This document shows, in pieces, positions 1-12,000 of a stretch of DNA of 64,000 nucleotides. The stretch is taken from positions 496,001 to 560,000 of the forward strand of contig NC_079241.1 in assembly GCF_028009165.1 (NCBI RefSeq), given 5' to 3'. The notes beneath the pieces are model-generated. The model saw only the letters and a program-made list of their open reading frames with translations. It was not told the DNA's origin and did not search any database. The DNA comes from Akanthomyces muscarius. Its lineage: Eukaryota; Ascomycota; Sordariomycetes; Hypocreales; Cordycipitaceae. A program made the position numbers and the translations under genes. Position 1 is the first letter of the stretch. Each line of letters begins with the position of its first letter.

Positions 1-936
1 GACATTATCGAGCACAGCCTGCCGCCGACTGTCACGCGTGGCATCACCTACTTCCTCCTTCCGCTCTGTCTTCTCGCACCATTCTCCAAGGCGCACATGA
101 ATGTGCGCTTCTCGGGCGCTGGCGTCATCACATCTGCGACCGAGACGGGCGACGTCTCTGTCGACTCCTTCCGAACCGCTATACTGCCCCTCTTTGGTCT
201 CTTCGGCATCCCACCCGCACGAATCGAATTGAGGGTTCTGCAAAGATCCTGCGCCGGGCCTGGAGGCAAAGGTGGCGGCGGTGTTGTCGAGCTACGATTT
301 GCGAGCCAGGTGCGCCTCCCGAAGACGCTACACTTGAACAGAAATCCTGGCCGAGTCAAGAGAATACGCGGCGTAGCGTACAGCACCGGTGTTTCGGCCT
401 CGAACAACGGTCGCATGATCCACTCGGCAAGAGAAGTATTAAATTCTCTAGTAAGCGATATTCATATTGCGGCGCAGTACGACCAAGCGCCGCTGGTGCC
501 GACCGGCGACAAGTCTGGCAGCAAGCGTCGTCTAGGCATCGGCTATGGCCTGAGCCTGGTGGCCGAGTCCAACTCGGTCGGTGTGATTTACTCTGCCGAC
601 GTCGTTGTACCACCTTCCGGTGGCCAGGTGCCCGAGGAAATCGGCAAGCAGTGCGCATACCAACTACTCGAGACAATCTCACAAGGTGGCTGTGTGACGC
701 AGAGCTCAGCAAGCAGCATGATGATACTTATGGCTATGGGCTCGGAAGATGTCGGCCGTATAAGAATCGGCAAGACTGTGCTTGGAACAGAAGACATGGT
801 CCTGCTGGCAAGAGACCTCAAAACATTTGGCGCTAGCAGCTGGGGTCTGCGAGACGTGACGGAGGATGAGTCGGGCGACATCATTGTATCAGTGAAGGGC
901 AGTGGAGTAGGTAATGTCGGCAGAAAAATAGCATAG
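1..936 (+). CDS. RCL1: RCL1, RNA 3'-terminal phosphate cyclase-like protein (5' part missing)
   Basis: The frame is open from base 1 to the TAG at 934-936, giving about 311 residues; the start lies left of the window. The protein matches the RNA terminal phosphate cyclase fold: a hydrophobic stretch ending in LAPFSKA near the left edge, the GPGGKGGGGVVELRF segment, and IGYGLSLVAES further on. Family members are around 365-400 residues, so roughly 50-90 residues are missing. Rcl1 is a nucleolar factor of the SSU processome that works with Bms1 in 18S pre-rRNA cleavage; it belongs to the non-cyclase branch. The eukaryotic Rcl1 assignment rests on overall resemblance. No intron is seen in the visible part. 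The gene is convergent with the DUF1746 gene, 87 bp away. Confidence 0.9.
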   Translation, partial: DIIEHSLPPTVTRGITYFLLPLCLLAPFSKAHMNVRFSGAGVITSATETGDVSVDSFRTAILPLFGLFGIPPARIELRVLQRSCAGPGGKGGGGVVELRFASQVRLPKTLHLNRNPGRVKRIRGVAYSTGVSASNNGRMIHSAREVLNSLVSDIHIAAQYDQAPLVPTGDKSGSKRRLGIGYGLSLVAESNSVGVIYSADVVVPPSGGQVPEEIGKQCAYQLLETISQGGCVTQSSASSMMILMAMGSEDVGRIRIGKTVLGTEDMVLLARDLKTFGASSWGLRDVTEDESGDIIVSVKGSGVGNVGRKIA

Positions 937-1023
937 ACATCATGTTGTATTCAAAATTCAATTAGCGCTTCTTTCATTATATTATCCATGATGCCGAAAA
1001 AATGATCGCTTGCTTTCTATAAT

Positions 1024-2127
1024 CTATACATTTACAGGTGTCGCAGTAAGCTCGGACACAGCTCGCCGTTGAGCATTAGCCCGTATAGCCGCAAACGTCG
1101 CATTGTATCCCATGCTCGTTAAAGAGTGCGCTGCTGTTCTTCGCACATCCATGACTGTATGCCGTATGGTGTGAAGCACATGGTAAGGCCCCAAAATGCC
1201 ATTGCCAGAGCTCATGACATTGAATAAGTGTGTCGTGTTGTCGGTATCATCATTTCTGTTGCTGCTGCTGGGACCGGCCTCATTTCCCGCGTCGGCATCC
1301 TCATTCAGGAGCCGCATCTCGACTTCGACTGCCTCGTCCCCTGCCTCCTCGTCCATCAGGGCGGAGACGCCTCGCTCTTCCTCGTCCAACTCTCGTATGG
1401 TTCGACCAGCGGCAGCTTGCTGGGCCAGATCCTCGGCGAGGGGACGAAATGTCTTGAGAGTAACGCGCATCTGCTCTCGTTCGGTATGTATCGTTAACAT
1501 GATACACTGCAAGACTAATAGAAATATATCGGCCAGCAGATAGTATATTCTCGACGTGGACGGCTTTTGTCCAATGAAGTCAATCACAAGACCGCCGTGT
1601 TGGTATCCACGCTGGTCGTCTAGTCCAACTGGGAGGGCAGTAAAAAGATGAAAAAGCATGCATATAATATTCGGCACGACAACGAGGAGTACGTGCACGC
1701 GCGTCGCTGTCAAGGCGACTGGAAACGATTCGTCCTTGGGACTTAGGTAGAGGTATTGGCCAAGCGCTCGTAGGAGGAATCGAAACATGGAGCATCTAAG
1801 AAGGCGTGATTAGTATGAAGACGGCTTGATTTAGCAGTGGGACGCGTACTCCATATAGTACAGGGCGCTCAACTCGGCAAAGACGACGAGGTCAAGCGAC
1901 TTGAGCAGGTGCGTGAGGAAGACGAGCTTCTTCTTGAGACCCGGGCAGTTTTTCTTGACGTCTTTCTTCGAAGTCGGCCGTCGCTGCTGCGATGCAGGCT
2001 GCGCACGTGGCTCAGCTTGTTGCGCCGCGCTGGCACGGCGGCCCTGCGGTTGCGCCGAACGTGCGGCGTCATCGTCGTCCCAGGTCTCATCTCGCGCCGA
2101 GGAGCTGGGCGAAGCATCATCGTTCAT
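1024..2127 (-). CDS. DUF1746 membrane protein, Dsc4-like subunit of the Golgi Dsc E3 ligase
   Basis: Two exons, 2127-1850 and 1795-1024, encode about 349 residues. The 54-nt intron has a GTACGC donor, a CTAATC branch site and a TTCTTAG acceptor. Splicing fuses LYYME to CSMFRFLLRAL, restoring the typical DUF1746 block. The N-terminal ~65 residues are polar and low complexity. Hydrophobic segments follow around residues 75-90, 120-145 and 170-195, then an acidic Asp/Glu-rich linker. DUF1746 is found in fission yeast Dsc4, a subunit of the Dsc ubiquitin ligase that acts in SREBP cleavage and Golgi/endosome membrane protein quality control. The domain call is fairly secure; the Dsc4 role is inferred from the family. 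It is divergent from the FRS2 gene across 720 bp. Confidence 0.72.
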
Positions 2128-2847
2128 AGTCGCGAGTGTTCATCTGGGCCCGAAGCAATCGTGTGCTCTATTCGGAAGCAAGTCGATGTCAACAATCCGC
2201 TTCCATGGGGGCTGGCGATGGCAGACCGGCGGTGTTGGTGTTGGGAGTTGCAGTTGTACCTAGACTGTGTGATGGCCGAGCTGGAGCTTTGGCTTAGGTA
2301 GGTGCAGAGCAACGGCGAGGAGCCACAGCTGCGGTGGGCGGTTCGACACGGCAGATGATGTAAACGGACGAAAAAAGCACCCTGTAAAAGGAAACTTTTA
2401 CAAATCCTGGGATCGTTGGATTAAAGGATAATTGAAGAATGAAAAACAAGTACAGTTTTCCAAAGCTGCCGCCTTTAAGGCACATGCAACCTGGCGCATG
2501 CTAAAAGACCCCTAACATGCCGCTTCCGTCACGGCGTTTTAGCGGTGCAACGGTGGATGCTCTAGCGCAAGGCCGCCTGGCAGTTGCCCGTTTTCTGCCC
2601 TGCAATCCTGGATCAACATTAATTCCGGCCTCGCGGGTCCTGCCAGCAGAGCCCCGCCATTTGGCTTGCTTGGTGGGAGGTGGGCTGGGCAGGGTGGCAT
2701 GCAATTCAGCCCACCACTTTACCAAGGTGACTCAGAACATTTTCGACAAGACGACCAAACCTCACCCCCCCCCCTCGGAACGGGCCTCGCAACAAGCAAC
2801 CCGAGTTCGCGCCATACATAGCGCTTCGTCCGATTGTCCGAGAAAGC
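2128..2847. promoter_or_regulatory. Divergent intergenic region, DUF1746 gene / FRS2
   Basis: 720 bp separate the two start codons, so it must carry the promoters of both divergent genes. A cytosine run sits near 2763-2774, within 90 bp of the FRS2 start. No clear TATA box or coding frame was recognised. Confidence 0.5.
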
Positions 2848-4428
2848 ATGGCGACCTCTGGTGACCTCGTCACGCAGATCCTGCTGGCATTGTCCAAGCA
2901 GAGCCCGATTTTGACCGCCGAAGCGTTCCCCGCGCTAGCATCGCAGGATGTCAAGGCCGCGCTCGACAGGCTGAGCTCCCGCTCCATGATCACCTATGAG
3001 ACCATTGAGCGCGAGGAGGCTGTCCTCGAGCCCGAGGCGGAGCAGATTGCCGAGCACGGCAGCCACGAGGCCCGTGTCTTCGAGGCTCTGCGCAAGGCCA
3101 TGGACGGCCTGTCTGTCCAGGAGCTCGAGGCCGCCATTGGCGACAAAAATGTCACCAAGCTGGGCCAGGGCAAGGCCTTTAGAGAAAAATGGATCGCAAA
3201 GAACAAGGACGGCAAGCTTGTGGCTACTGTATGTCGACCTGAAAGGACTATACAGAATCTACATACTGACTGTACCCCACCATAGGCCGACTCTATTCAA
3301 GACGTTACGCAGACACAGCTCCAAAAGATCAAGGAGAACCGAACCGGCGATGCCAAGACCCTCACTGACCTCAAGAAGCGTAAGCTCATCAAGATGCAAA
3401 AAATCATCAGCTTCAAGGCCGAAAAGGGCCCCAAGTTTGCCCTCGAGATACAAAAAGAGGAGACCGACCTAACGTCGGACATGGTCACCTCGGGCGCCTG
3501 GAAGACAGCCAACTTCAAGCCGTACAACTTCAAGGCCCTCGGTGCCGACCAAAATGCCGGTGCCCTTCACCCTCTCAACAAGGTCCGGCACGAATTCCGC
3601 CAAATTTTCTTCGAGATGGGTTTCGAGGAGATGCCCGCCAATAAGTTTGTCGAGACGGGCTTCTGGAACTTCGACGCCCTCTTCGTGCCCCAACAGCACC
3701 CGGCCCGCGATCTGCAGGATACCTTCTACATCTCCGACCCCAAAGTCGCCGACAAGCCTCGCCCCCAGGAGGACGGTCAGGACACCGAGGCGTACTGGAA
3801 CAACGTCAAGGAGGTGCACCAGGACGGCAAGTACGGTTCGATCGGATACCGATACCCCTGGGCCGCCGAAGAGTCGCTGCGCCTGGTCCTGCGCACGCAC
3901 ACCACGTCCATCTCTGCCGCGCTCCTCCACAAACTCGCCTCGCAAAAGGGCCCCGACGGCCGTCCGCCGCCCGCGCGCTACTTTTCCATCGACCGTGTCT
4001 TCCGCAACGAGACGGTCGACGCCACCCATCTCGCCGAGTTCCACCAGGTCGAGGGTGTCATTGCCGACTACGGCCTGACCCTCGGCGGCCTGATGGAGTT
4101 CATGGAGATCTTCTTCGGCAAGATGGGCATCACCGACCTCAAGTTCAAGCCCGCGTACAACCCCTACACCGAGCCCAGCATGGAAATCTTCAGCTACCAC
4201 AAGGGCCTCGGCAAGCTCGTCGAGATTGGCAACAGCGGCATGTTCCGCCCGGAGATGCTCGAGGCCATGGGCCTGCCAAAGGACATGCGCGTGTTTGGCT
4301 GGGGTCTGAGCCTGGAGCGCCCGACCATGATCAAGTACAAGATTTCCAACATTCGCGAGCTGCTGGGCCACAAGGTCGACCTCAACTTTATCGAGAGAAA
4401 CCCAGCGGTCAGATTAGACAAGGAGTAA
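2848..4428 (+). CDS. FRS2: Cytosolic phenylalanyl-tRNA synthetase alpha subunit
   Basis: Two exons, 2848-3228 and 3286-4428, encode 507 residues, close to the ~500 of yeast Frs2. The 57-nt intron has donor GTATGT and acceptor CCATAG, and falls between codons. The enzyme charges tRNA-Phe as an alpha2-beta2 heterotetramer with the beta subunit in the cytosol. The N-terminal ~150 residues hold the winged-helix tRNA-binding modules. The C-terminal class II catalytic core shows [12 protein letters not shown] followed by PQQHPARD, motif 2 with RVFRNETVD, and motif 3 with [12 protein letters not shown]. The start ATG at 2848 gives MATSGDLV, as expected for the family. All catalytic motifs look intact. 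Confidence 0.96.
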
Positions 4429-4903
4429 TGGCGAGCAAAAAAAAAAGAAGGAGATGAGATAAATGGAAATAAATGTATAAAGGATAAATGCAAAAAAACA
4501 CTGGAAACGAAAAGAAATAAGGTTAATTCCCATAGCGATCCAAAGATAACGCGAGACGGAAAGGATAGACATGAATGCTAAATACCTCATGAAATATGCC
4601 ATGCGCGTTCACAAGAGGATAGTTCACGTCAACTGCACAAGGATAAGAGTGTGCAACTCGTTGTATTTCAACAAAGATATTCTAGCACTGCCACGCAATG
4701 CAGCCATCCAACGCAAAAGCAATGTCGACTTTTTGTTTTTGTAGCATACCCCAGGCAAAGCAGCTGAAAATGCAAAAGAAAGAAAGAAACGCCATCGCCG
4801 ATATGATGTGTAATGATGCCCCTCAAACAGCAATACCAAGAAAACCCCCGACACATGTCCAACGCCAGATTCATAAAAGAAAAGACAAGCAGCAGCCCAA
4901 CTC
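4429..4903. other. Intergenic, convergent 3' ends of FRS2 and PXR1
   Basis: 475 bp between two converging genes. It is A-rich just after the FRS2 stop (poly-A run near 4438-4447) and contains several AATAAA-like words, fitting 3' UTR and polyadenylation sequence. No other gene is supported. Confidence 0.5.
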
Positions 4904-6020
4904 TCACGCCTTGACCATGAAGATCTGCGCCAGCGCCTTGGCGTCCATGACCGCCCGCCTCTTCTGCGCAATGTACCGCGACCGCGAAAAGTTGCGGTTG
5001 CCCAGGGGCGTCGACGTCCCCGAGCCGGCCGCCGGCGTAGAGGCAGCGGTGGTGCTATCGCCGTTGTCGTTGTCGGAATCGCTGTCGCTGCTGCTGCTGT
5101 TGTCGGAGCTGTTGTCGGCGACCTTGGCGGCCTTGCGGCGCTTCTTTTCCTCCTTCTTCTCGCGCCTCTCCCGCTTCTTGTCCTTCTTGTCCCTTTTCGC
5201 CCTTTTCTTGGCCGCTTTTCCGTCGGAGTCGTCTTCATCGGATTCCTCCTTGGTGGATTTGGACGACTTTTTCGACTTCTTCTTCTCCTTCTTCTCTTCC
5301 TTTCTTCGCTTCTTCCTTTCAGCCCTGGCGTCTTCATCCTCGTCCTTGCGACGTCGCTTCTTGTCCTTTGTCTCCGTCACCTCGCTCCCTTCCGCTTCCT
5401 CCACTTCATCACCAGCCTTGCGCTTCTTGCTCTTCTTGTCCTTTTTCGACTTTGCCACCTCATCCGCCTTTGCCTCATCCTCCTCCTCCTCCTCCTCGCT
5501 CTCGGTGCTCGTCTCCTTCCCCCCGTCCTCCTTCAGCTTGTCGCCCACCAGCAGGCCGCCGCGCACGAACCGCATCGGGCCCCAGCGCATCTCGACGTAG
5601 CGGTTCGTCTTGACGGCCAGGCGCGCGTTCACGTCCTCCTGCACCGCGGCCTCCGACTTGCCGTTCAGCCGGCTCAGCAGGTCCGAGAAGACGTCCAGGC
5701 CCGTCACCTCGTCCTCCTTGGCCTTGTTGAAGCCTAGGCCCTTCATGTCGTCCTTGAGCACCACGCGAATGTACGAGGCGCTCGCCGCCGAGTGCAGCTC
5801 CGCGTGCGGCGCGTCCTGCGCGCCGAGGAACTGGCCCGGCTGCCAGCCCTGTGCGCGCAGGATCTTCTGGCCGAATGTGGTGGTGTCGCGGGTCCATTTC
5901 GTATTGTTCGGGTCGTTGGAGATTTTCTTGCGACTATGCGGGAAAGGGCATGTTAGATACAGGCACAAGGAAAGAGCAACTCTGTGACATTTACCTCTTG
6001 CTATCCTGAAGCAAGCCCAT
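4904..6020 (-). CDS. PXR1: PXR1, PinX1-related G-patch protein
   Basis: Two exons, 6020-5995 (26 nt) and 5933-4904, encode about 351 residues. The 61-nt intron runs from GTAAAT to GCATAG. Splicing yields the family start MGLLQDSK followed by SRKKISNDPNN, which fixes the start at 6020. The G-patch spans roughly residues 25-75 (FGQKILRAQGW...PGQFLGA). A conserved block around RVVLKDDMKGLGF follows. From about residue 150 the protein is almost entirely Lys/Glu/Asp/Arg-rich, typical of the family. Fungal PXR1 is a nucleolar cofactor of the Prp43 helicase, involved in rRNA and snoRNA maturation, and its animal relative PinX1 inhibits telomerase. A longer unspliced reading reaches further upstream but lacks the conserved N-terminus. 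Confidence 0.9.
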
Positions 6021-6467
6021 CTTGGCGAAATATCTGGAATTAGAATCCCGGCTTGGGTTGATGAACTGAAGTCGTAGGCCCCGAATTTCGCTACTAGAAA
6101 AAAAAAGTCTGGAGGCGTGGGGTTGGCCGGCTTATCGGCCACTATGATTGGGCCGGACCCAGCGCCGATCCTCAGCGGCAGTACCAATCTTGACATCCCC
6201 ATTCTGAGTTGAAAGGATAATTATTAAAGAACTTTTAAGACAATCATAGCTGTATTATAGCAAAGAATCGATTTCATGATTGTGCTGAGATAATAGTTTA
6301 ACGTACACGGCTCATGTGGCCCCTTTCAAATTGCAAATACATCCAAAGAGTCCGCACTCCCCATAAATAAAGAACGCCGTTCACTAATAACTGCTGGGCT
6401 GCTTTTAGTGGTGCCGCAACTTCAAATGCCAGTCACCAACTCCAACTCCGAAGGTGGTGAGACAGTT
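6021..6467. other. Intergenic between PXR1 and ARS2
   Basis: 447 bp holding the PXR1 promoter on the right of its start and the 3' UTR of ARS2. An A/T-rich stretch lies at about 6210-6300. No gene, RNA or distinct motif was recognised. Confidence 0.4.
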
Positions 6468-9097
6468 TTAGTAGTTCAGCTCACCACTGCCGTTACCAGA
6501 GACCTGGTCGAGGTCCTCATAGCTCTTCAAGCTTCGTCCCTGGACAGCCTCCCGTGGCCCACCAGCACCGGCCCCGGCACCGTCGCCCCAGCGAGAGCCA
6601 CCCATTCTGCCTCGGCCGCCATCGAAGCGACCACCACGGCGGTCATAGGGACCAGTGCGATACTGACCCCGGTTGGACATGCCTCCTCGTCGAATTGGGC
6701 CACCGGCACGGTCGTGGTCCATTCCATTCCACCCGTTGCCGTGCATGCCTGGAAAGCCACCGGGGACGCCGCCGGCTGCGAAGCCTGGCACCATCATTGG
6801 GTTGGACGAGAAATTCTGCAGACTGAAGCCACGGGGTGTTCCGGCTGCAGAATTACCGTTGGGTTGGGGGAAATGCCCGTTTGAGTTTGCGTCAGTGCGA
6901 GACGGCGCAATATGTGAGGGATCGAGGACATATGCATTTATCAGTTCGAATTCGTCCTTGAGCGCTTCAAGCCATTCGGAATGCCTCTTTTCGACATGCT
7001 TCTTCCAGAAATGCTCTTCCTTAAACAACTTGCTGCACTCTGGAACTTTGCATCGCCATTTGTGCTCATCTTCCTGCTTGACGTGCTTCATGAGTTCAGT
7101 CTCGACAGCCTCTTCCACTGGACGTCCCCCCAACTTGCGAAGATCTGAGGATTGCGGCTCTAAAATTTGTTGAACCTTGTCCTCAAACGTCCTGACCCAG
7201 TTAAAAGCTCGCATGAACTGCTGCTCGGTCTTGCTCGACGTATTGCGGAATTTCTTGTCATTCTCCAGAGCATCCACGTCGAGATCCTCATCACCTTCTG
7301 CACGCTTCTTCTCAGGGAAGGGGCTGCCATCAGCACTAGCTTTCGCAACCTCTCTAGCCGAGCTAGAAAGAGTACTACGAGGGCGACGCAGATGACCACC
7401 AGGGCACTTGCGTGTGAGCTCGTGAATAGAGTCACTCTCAAAGACACAGAAGAAGCAGAAGTTGAAGACACGTCGCAGGTACTCGATGAGCAGGTCAAGT
7501 TGCTTCTTCTTGACCAGCATATCTTCATCGTCCACTTCATCTTCATCCGCGACACCCTCATCTTCATCATCTTCCACAGCCATGCCCTCCTCTTCCTCAC
7601 CGTCCATGGCCTCATCCATCGACACTTCCTTGGGCTTTGTGGCCTTCTTGCGTGGCGCAGGAGGAATTGCAGGCTTCAGCTGCTCCGAGTTCCTGAGGTT
7701 TTCAACCTTTTCTTCGATTTTGATGATGGCCTGAAAATCTGAGCCAAAGTCCTCCTCGTACTTGTTCACAAGTCTCTGTACAAGTAGTAAATCCTTATCA
7801 ATACGCTCAGGAGCAGAAAACAAATCCCAGAGAGCCTTCTTTCGTGGATTGCCAGGTGGATTATGCACACCAACATGGCATACAAAATCGCCTCTCACCT
7901 CATCCTTCACAGTCTTGCCGTTGACAGCTTCTAAAGCCTTCTCGGCCGTAGAGGCAGGGGGAGGCGTGGCAGCGGCCTCACCATCCTCGGCGTCTTTGGG
8001 GTCCGCCCGATCAATTGGCATGGCCGACTCAGAAGACGGGTGAAGCATCACCCAACCGATACGATGATATCTCTTGCTTGGGTTAGGGTCTGACAACGAC
8101 AGCCACTTGAAACCACCTTCTTCCTCTCCAAGGTGCTCCTTGCAGAACTCCTCCAAGTTTTGGCGACTGACATGAGGTGCAATCGTCTTGATGAGAAGAG
8201 TTGGCTGAAATTGGTTCTCATCGCGAATATCCGCGCCGTTGGTGGGGACAAGATCGCTGACACCAAGAATTTCATTGGTAGCGGTCGCTTCGCCCTCCTC
8301 CTTTTCGACTACGCCTCCTGTGCCGTTGCTCTCGCTTTTGGGAATACCCTCCAGAGAAAATTCATCGAAAGTCCCGGACTCCAAATCTTGCTCCCATTGG
8401 CTGTACGCACCCCGTCTGACTTCATTGAGTTTTGCTCTGAAGCCATCTCGAATGTCGGGCACATAGCGTTCCTTGAACCACTGTTCCTTCTTGTGCTCAC
8501 TAACAAAGGCGCGAGCCATCTTGGCTTGGAGCTCTTCCTTGTACACATCGTATGCGGCCTGTATTTGCGCCTTTTCCTTCTCCCGTTCCTCCTGCGATTC
8601 GCGGGTACCGCGAGGGCGTTCAGGTTCTCTTCGGCGCCCAGTACGGGCGCGCTCTCTATCGTCTTTGACCTTTTCATTCATGCGCCACCATTCACTAAAG
8701 AAAGAGAACCCCACTTGGTAAGGAAGTTGAGAAGGATTCGGTACCGGGTTGACGAGAGCCCCAGGCGGCGCGCTGTCCTGACTTGGAATATAGCGATCAA
8801 TGTTGGACGGAGGAGAGACCCCGCGTCTTCGATCGTCTCTGTCACGGTCATCTCGACGGGAACGAGGTTCATATCTATCGACAGGGGAGCGCGAGCGACG
8901 GCGATCGCGTCGTTCGTTGCCTAAACAAAAGGTCAGCGCATTGTCCAGCTTCCACGAGGAAGAATCGTACCAGGTGATCTGTTGCGGTAGAAGCCATCGG
9001 AACGATCGTCTCTGCCTCGGGAACCATCGCGGGCGCGAGGCGGTCGGTCCACGTTCGGGGAGCGGCCAGAATCCCTGTACGACGAGTACGAGTCCAT
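6468..9097 (-). CDS. ARS2/SERRATE-type zinc-finger RNA processing factor
   Basis: Two exons, 9097-8971 and 8920-6468, encode about 859 residues. The 50-nt intron (GTACGA to TTTAG) restores GNERRDRRRSRSP. The order fits Ars2: an Arg/Ser/Asp-rich N-terminus (residues 1-95), a charged helical region with a YDVYKEELQAKMARAF segment, a middle RRM-like region, an acidic linker, and a C-terminal C2H2 finger at about residues 665-690 (CKVPECSKLF...HFWKKHVEKRH). A Gly/Arg-rich tail with RG repeats ends the protein. Ars2 links the nuclear cap-binding complex to RNA decay and 3'-end processing; fission yeast Pir2 is the counterpart. The function is assigned from domain order. The tail's RGG-like composition suggests arginine methylation (inference). 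Confidence 0.88.
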
Positions 9098-12000
9098 TGT
9101 GAGAGGCGTGGGAGCTAGCCGGTCTCAGCAGCGCACCACTATGTTTTGGTGGATAAGGTTAATCTGAACCAGTCGTTCTCTCAGCTTCACGGAATGCACC
9201 GTGTCAAGTTTCGAATCGAATCGCAAAGAGGCCTATTGATTGGCTGAAGCGCCATAGGGTGGTTAGACTTGGGGACATGACGTAGATTAATTCGGAGCAA
9301 GCAGCGTCCGGAGGAGAAAAAGAAACGAGATGAAAAAAAGTTGATGCCGGCGAAAGAGCGCCACGAATAGTCGCGTTGAGCGAGGGATGGTTGGATGCAA
9401 TGGACGCAGGATTTGGCAAGAGAGATTCAAGGAAACGCAAGGAACGCTCCGAACGAGACGGGAGGATTCGGGCAAGGGTAGGGGAGGATTCAAGATGATG
9501 GGACGAAATCGTAGGGACAATGAAGAGAGAATGACTGGGAAACGAACTGAAGTAATGCACGTCGCTGGAGAAACACAGCAATAACGCGACTTGCGCTGGG
9601 AGCGAAGCTGACTGAAGTGTGTAGAGTTCAGGTGGAAGGAGGCTGGCGGCAAACTGGTGAAGCGTGTGGGTCGTGTTTGAAGCTGAGATTGTATGGGGAA
9701 GCGTGAGTGCACGGCAGGCACTGTGCTGCGCTAAGCACGGGCGCACTAAGCATACAGTGCGGTGTCGGTCAGAGCACTGTTTTTCGCAGCTAGACTGTGC
9801 CACGTACAAACAAATCTCCTTGCAAAGTTTAAGCATCTGATCTTGGCCAAGTAGGTAATTTGGACGCCTCTGATGGCAGTCTGGGTAGTGGCTAGAGAAA
9901 TTGACCAATCCTCCTGCGAGGAAAGGGTGACGGCCTTTCCTACTCGCCAGATCGCAACGCTACTGCATGTCGTACGAGGACCGGGGCCTCCGTGCGATTC
10001 GATTGGGCGGTATGCTGCGATGTCGGAAGGTTGTGTTACAAAGGGCGCAAAAAATGTCCAACGACGTGTGAACAGACGAATGCGCATCTTGGTGAACCCT
10101 CACGCAAACGTCCAGTGTGTGAAGTGCGACCCTGCTGGATCGCCGATCGGCCCCACGGCAAGGCTGGGCCTGCAGATGATCGAACAAATTACTGTTTATG
10201 CCGATAACTGAGCGAGTGTTACGAAATTGTTACAAAGTCGATTCTTTGACCGAATCGCATCAATTACGGCTTAGCCGAGAGTCCATGGAAATCTAGGCAT
10301 AGGTCTTGTTCTAGCTTGCATAGGCCGCCGCAAAGGGTGCTTATTAGCAAAAGCTAAATTGAGGCTGTTCCTGTGGAAAGTTGTCATGCCTGTGGCTCTC
10401 AATCTTCTTCTTGATATTATTATCAGGTATTGAAAAGTTCTAACATAACTCAAATTAATTCCCTGCAAATACATATCACGACATACATGGTAGACCGAGC
10501 CCACGTTGGCGAGAACGCTGTCGGGGGCAAGCAGGCTAACGATTGCAACACCTCGACAGTTATGAAAATGCGTGCAAGTATGAAAACTGCACCATCGAGT
10601 ATAATCAGAGCGTGTGCCATGTAGCTCTCGAATTGGCCCGAGCGGCAGAGACAGAGTATCTATCCGCCAAGGCTTTTCCAAGGACCACCCTTGGCGAAAG
10701 ACCATTGACTAGCACCAAAGTTTCCTGAATGATCGATAAAACAATTTTGTGTTTTTGTCATTCGAGTTTCCCCGCGGTGTAATTTGCGCGGGGATGTCGA
10801 GATGCACGACCGACCAGGTACAAATGAGCATAATGCTGAGATAGCTACAGACAGTGTCCAAAGCGCCTCTCGCATTTGGGGCGCTGACAAATGTCATAGC
10901 TTCTGGTGGAAGCGTAAATGTGATGTTAAATTGCTCATGGTAAGTGAAGAATAGTCGGCAACGTTTTGCCGTTGAATGAAGTTTCGTGTTGTCGTTGGAA
11001 GGCGAGACGATGCAATAGAACCACAGCAGAGCTTGAAGGGCGAAGCAGTACTATGGAAAATCAGGAAGCGAAATTTAAGCCTTCAGCAAAAGTGTTTTGC
11101 TTGCCAAAATTCTCTAAGGGGATGTGCACGGAGCTCTTGTAGTTTCAACTGGAAAGGAATCGCTGGTCAGAACGTGAGAGTGAAGCTGTGAAATTTTGGG
11201 AACGAAGAGGATGTATCATGAGTATAAAACGGAAAAGTGTCTACAAACGCTGCAGAGAGAGGAAAAGTACCGATATATATATATTCAAATTCATTGGGTT
11301 TTCGTGCGTCCGTGTTCTTGGCTGCATGTACCTTTCGCTCGGATGTATACACGGCGCTGGTTACTAGACCAATGACGATCTTCTCTCCCTATAGAGTCAG
11401 CACTCTCTTACAATGCCTATAAAAACTAAAACCTCATATAAAATAATACTTACTCCTAAAGATCTCGCGAAGCAGGAGCATTTGTTTCGTAGAACAGACG
11501 CCTTCGGCGAAGCTTAGACACTAGCTACAGTGCGAGTCTCGCTGCGTTCAAAGGAAATGCTCCTGTCTTTGTGTAGTAACCTGTGGTTGTTAGCGACACA
11601 GATTACGCTGCCCACATGATATAAATACTACTTATGCTTACCGGCCTGCCTGTCATAACTCTTTATTGATTGCTTGGTCATCTCTGCGCCGTGACCACCA
11701 CGTAGCTGCAGCAGTGTAACCACGGCGTACAGCGCTTTGGGCTTGACTGTCTCTGGAAAGGCACAGCCGAATGCAATAATTGTCAAGAATGTTAGAAAAA
11801 TAGCTAGCTTCGGTACGGCGACGCGGAATTGCCACGAGAGCGAGGACATGTAGCCCGCATCTCCGGTGCAAGCCTATTAACATCCACCAAGTACGTGTAC
11901 CAGGCTGCATTACAGCTCACTCAAGACATAAAATTCGTCTATAATACATAGAACTAGAGTGAGGCCGATGTAATGGGTGCAGTTCGAGTGTCGATCTTCA

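Noticed and set aside
3469..4371. 300-codon minus-strand frame opposite FRS2
   Set aside because: Shadow of the FRS2 coding strand with its high third-position G+C; no family features.
6021..6202. Extended N-terminus for PXR1 in the unspliced frame
   Set aside because: The spliced start MGLLQDSK at 6020 matches the family; the extension is unlike it and reads through the intron.
9204..9908. Long minus-strand frame (234 codons) upstream of ARS2
   Set aside because: Ser/Leu/Pro-rich composition without any domain or ATG-supported start pattern; probably chance in the ARS2 upstream region.
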